From Arsenophonus sp046530785 (lineage in GTDB: Bacteria; Pseudomonadota; Gammaproteobacteria; Enterobacterales; Enterobacteriaceae), in the NCBI GenBank assembly GCA_046530785.1, contig JBHEQT010000025.1:1-24269 (forward strand): a stretch of 24,269 bases of DNA, read 5' to 3'. The translations under genes and the position numbers were made by a program. Positions 20,949-24,269 of this stretch are shown here, piece after piece. The notes under the pieces are model-generated. The model was given only the letters and a program-made list of their open reading frames with translations. It was not told the origin of the DNA and did no database searches. The stretch's first letter is position 1. Each line of letters begins with the position of its first letter.

Positions 20949-23900
20949 CAATTGGTATAATTCTGGATTTCTAACTGCATAGTTAACTTTAAAAAAGTTA
21001 TTTAAAAATTATTATGAGTGGATTTAAAAATTAAAAATGATCATAAAAGTTACCTTGATAAAAGGATATACTTAATAAAATCAAGAACCTGTTTAAAGTT
21101 AAAAATAAAAAACCTAAATTTAATATCAAAGAAAATTTTCAGAAAACCCTTCTTTTATTCACCTAAAAATTTGTTTTGCAAAGATAAAAAAACTACAACG
21201 ATTTTTTATTTATGTCTATTCAAAAAGAAGTTACTATTCATCTTTATATTAGTTGTGATATTTCAAAAATTACTGATTAATTATTTAACTTGATTTCATC
21301 TTTGTCGTTTATTTCAATATTCTTGAAAACTTAGATTTATTACCTAATAACCGATAGGAACTTTCCTATTCTCTTAAAAAGTTTTTCGTAATTATAATTA
21401 CAGATTATGTTAAAAATATATCAAATTTTATCTCTAATTATAAATTAAAATATTGCTTCATCATCTATTCGAAACTTTTCAAGTTTATTGAAATTTTTAA
21501 TCTATATAAGACAAAGACTCTAATATCGATAAGCCTTTATAGAATTTTTATTAGATTAATAAAAAGATGATTTCGATAAAATATCTTGGCACAAGTTAGC
21601 TAAATGACGTTAAAAATTAAAGTGAAAGGAAAATCCGCAATAAAAATGACTAACGAGTTACATGGATAATTAGAAAATAATATGCAAATATTTATTAGTT
21701 TTACTCAGATAGAATATCTTTGAATATCAAAATTTAAAGAGTAATTCTATTATCTTAAAAGGTGAATATCTGATTAAAATCTAAAAATCACTTTACTTTA
21801 AAGATTCTTTTATGAATAAAATAATTGAGTTCTCAAAATGTTTGATGAGTGTGAGACGTAATACAATAGAAAAATTCCTTTAAAATTGAATTTAGATTAT
21901 CCCCATTGTTAAGGATTTGAACTAGAAACTATTAATTCTGCCTAGTTGGTAGGAAATAATTCAATCTCGTAAAGATAAAAATCTTAATAACTTTCTCATT
22001 TTTTATAATGTTAATGACTAAACTAGATAAACTATAAATCAACAAAAATAAATTATAAATTTATCGTTTTGATAGTTATTGGAAATATTTTTAGCCGATT
22101 TTGTTCCCTATCTACTCTAAAAATCTCCAACGGTAAACTTCATATTTTCCAATTAAAATAACAAGGTAATACCTAATTGAAAAAATAATTTATGATTTTA
22201 ATAAAGCGGTAATGGAATAATCCTTCAGATTGTTACTTTTCCGTAATCATACTAATTAGGTAATCATCTTAAATAAAAAATTAAATGATATTTAAACAAT
22301 AAACACTCACAAAAAAGATAAAAGACGTATTTGACTATATCAGATTAAGATAAAATGCATAAAAGAAACAGGAAATTCCCATTACTCCAACCAATATCTA
22401 TTCTATTAAATTAGATAATCTTGTTGATATTATATTATTTCGATAAAGAAAATTGTCAGATCATTGGGTATTATCAAATAAAAGTTCGTCAAGATTATAA
22501 TTTTTTAATCATTAGAGTAATAGAAATAATGATGACTCAAATAATTATAGATTATCAGTATTAAAATAAATATATCACAGGAATCAGAGAAGGATATAAA
22601 TCCCTATATTCATGTTCGATTAATGATTTCGAAACCAAACTAAAGTGCATCGATCGATAATAAATTACTTACATCGATGAAAATACTAAAAAAGAAAATA
22701 TGACAAAGTATTATAGATAAAAGGAAAAGTTAAGATATTGGGTTTTTATAGTCATCGGAAATACAATTACCTTGTATCGGGGAGATAGAGTGAAAATTGA
22801 AGAATATTCTGAGAAATATCAGTTAATTATTAGATTAATATACTTCTAAGATTTATTATTGATTTTAAATCCGAATTTTAAACTTTTTAAAGTTATACTA
22901 ATCTGCAAAAATCCGTTTTATGTTGAAAATAATAGCTATAAATATCTGATACAAATTATTCTAAACTATTAGGTATCTTAATCTATGTGGGTTACTTTAA
23001 TATTCTTTTTCTTTTTATGAAAATTTTTCTGTCGAAATTTTATCAAAATTAGCATTAAAATTATCTCAATAGTACAGAAATGAAAACTATCAGATTTAAA
23101 ATAGTCAATAAAAACGGTTTATTATATCAATAAAAACATTAAATGAATTATCATTATAAGATTTTAGAGAGAATTAAACTTCTAATAAAAGTTGTGTTAG
23201 TAACGAAAATTTATATCATGACACACACAATTCTCACTAGAGAGATAAAACTGCAATTCATCGCTATTTTATTTGTCAATCTTTTCATCGAAATTAATGG
23301 CGACGCTAAAACTTAAAGATGCAATTCTAAATTATTGGAATCGTCAGAAATCATCGATTTATCGATAAAACGAAGGGAATACATAAAATTCTTATATCTG
23401 AAAAAATAATTCTAAGATTAGATTAAAAAATTATTTATTTTTAATTTTAAAAGTAAAATTTCACTATTTTCTGTTCAAAGGGGAATATTTCTATAATATA
23501 TGTTGAGGATTTCATATATTTAAATTCAGTTATTTTCGTAATTTTTATTATCCTGATATTTTTAATGAATTTTATTTGTATATGAGATTTCAGGTTTTTA
23601 TTATTTAAAATATCAAATTTATACTTTATCTTTAAGAATCAATTCATATTTTTACTTTGAAAGTAAATATTATTTATTAATAAATAATATTTCAGAAAAG
23701 AAAACAACCTATTATTCAATAATATTATTTACATAATTGATTAATTTTCCTGAAATAGAGAATTAATTCGTTTAATTTCTATTATTTTTCTTTTCATAAA
23801 TAAGATACTCCATTTATCAAATGAATAATGTTTTACATAAACGATTTTTTTAGTTGTACTTTTATTAATTGTTCTAGAATTATTTAGTTTTATCATTATT

Positions 23901-24269
23901 TAAAAGTTAATCAAAACATTAAAAGAATGAAGAGACAGCAGAAAAGATAAAAAGTAAGATATAAAAATTATCTTTTCATCATCAATATTAAGCGAAAAAG
24001 AAGAGATTTAGACAATGTGAATACTAAAATTCCTACTCATGCGAATCATATGTGATATTGGAGAAAACAATCCCATAATCCTCGCAATAAAATCCAACTT
24101 TAAATTGTTGTATACCTTTCTCTGTATTACATATATACAACCCACTAATACCAAAAACTCTATCAAATTCAAAAAACTCATTCATAAACCAACTCTGCAA
24201 TGAAATATTTTTAAAAGTATATTATTCACGACTAGTATTATTTTGTGGTTTCTGCTATCTCACCGGATA
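20949..24269. other. 3.3-kb gene desert at the right edge
   Basis: No gene is recognised. A 91-codon frame from GTG at 21018 (to 21293) is rejected because its G+C by codon position is about 18/19/23%, the reverse of coding. A TGA-free frame at 22289-23017 contains many TAA/TAG codons and shows no codon-position signal where I counted it. A 62-codon minus-strand frame (24221 to 24033, first ATG 24185) has somewhat coding-like residues and is noted as a finding. The strongest structural element is a 28-bp loopless palindrome at 23665-23692. Confidence 0.65.
23665..23692. repeat. Perfect 28-bp palindrome without loop
   Basis: The 28 bp read identically on both strands (14-bp arms, all A/T, centred between 23678 and 23679). 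A second near-perfect palindrome (TTTACTTT/AAAGTAAA, 23651-23667) abuts and overlaps it by 3 bp. Pure A/T makes chance more likely than for mixed sequence, but 14 consecutive symmetric pairs in a fixed centre is still uncommon. Confidence 0.65.

Noticed and set aside
21018..21293. 91-codon open frame from GTG
   Set aside because: Lys/Ile/Leu-rich, no ribosome binding site, and codon-position G+C rises towards position 3 (about 16/17/21 counts), unlike a gene.
21388..21415. dif-like site (TTATGTTAAAA matches the XerD half at 10 of 11)
   Set aside because: The XerC half does not match; at this A+T content a one-mismatch hit to the AT-rich XerD half is expected several times per window.
22590..22637. 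T-arm-like stem followed at the right distance by CCA
   Set aside because: The closing G-C pair of the T arm is missing, the anticodon-like hairpin has a 4-nt loop without U33, and no acceptor 5' strand matches.
22289..23017. 243-codon TGA-free frame with protein-like translation and several TAA/TAG codons
   Set aside because: Codon-position G+C was flat in the part counted (about 24/25/26), a shifted frame looked equally protein-like, and no family is recognised. It cannot be told from chance or an old pseudogene.

Overview
The window reads as chromosome from a very AT-rich, host-restricted bacterium in late genome reduction. Five protein genes cover only about 3.15 kb of 24.3 kb (roughly 13%). 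The rest is AT-rich DNA, visibly richer in A+T than the genes, closed by stops in all six frames. The gene types (P19/Ftr-type iron uptake, an M75 domain, a short bacterial 3-methyladenine DNA glycosylase) suggest Pseudomonadota. I cannot name the species. Standard bacterial stops fit every intact gene (TAA, TAG, TAG, TGA, TAA).

Layout. 1-2639: no gene recognised. 2640-5473: the one functional island, a four-gene iron-uptake operon read rightward: P19 periplasmic iron protein, small cupredoxin, FTR1 permease, M75/EfeO-type periplasmic protein. It is preceded by a good sigma70-type promoter, and a near-consensus Fur box lies inside a 61-bp palindrome over the predicted transcription start. 5474-10670: gene desert. 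10671-11186: mpg, a lone DNA repair gene with a clear ribosome binding site. 11187-24269: a 13-kb gene desert containing several long hairpins, a recurring GGGAGGG-like motif and, at about 19.4-20.9 kb, two segments whose base use by codon position looks like decayed genes.

How the genes work together. P19 and the cupredoxin-like protein would bind and process iron in the periplasm, FTR1 would carry Fe(III) across the inner membrane through its two REXXE motifs, and the M75 protein would act as a periplasmic metal-binding partner. The set mixes FtrABC (P19, cupredoxin, permease) with EfeUO (permease, M75), and has neither FtrD nor EfeB nearby. A retained Fur operator in DNA this eroded suggests that iron uptake is still under selection and still regulated. 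mpg removes alkylated bases and is functionally unrelated.

No tRNA, rRNA, insertion sequence, CRISPR array or replication origin could be supported. I found no convincing new defence or metabolic system; the most interesting signals are the iron operon with its palindromic Fur operator and the nature of the gene deserts.
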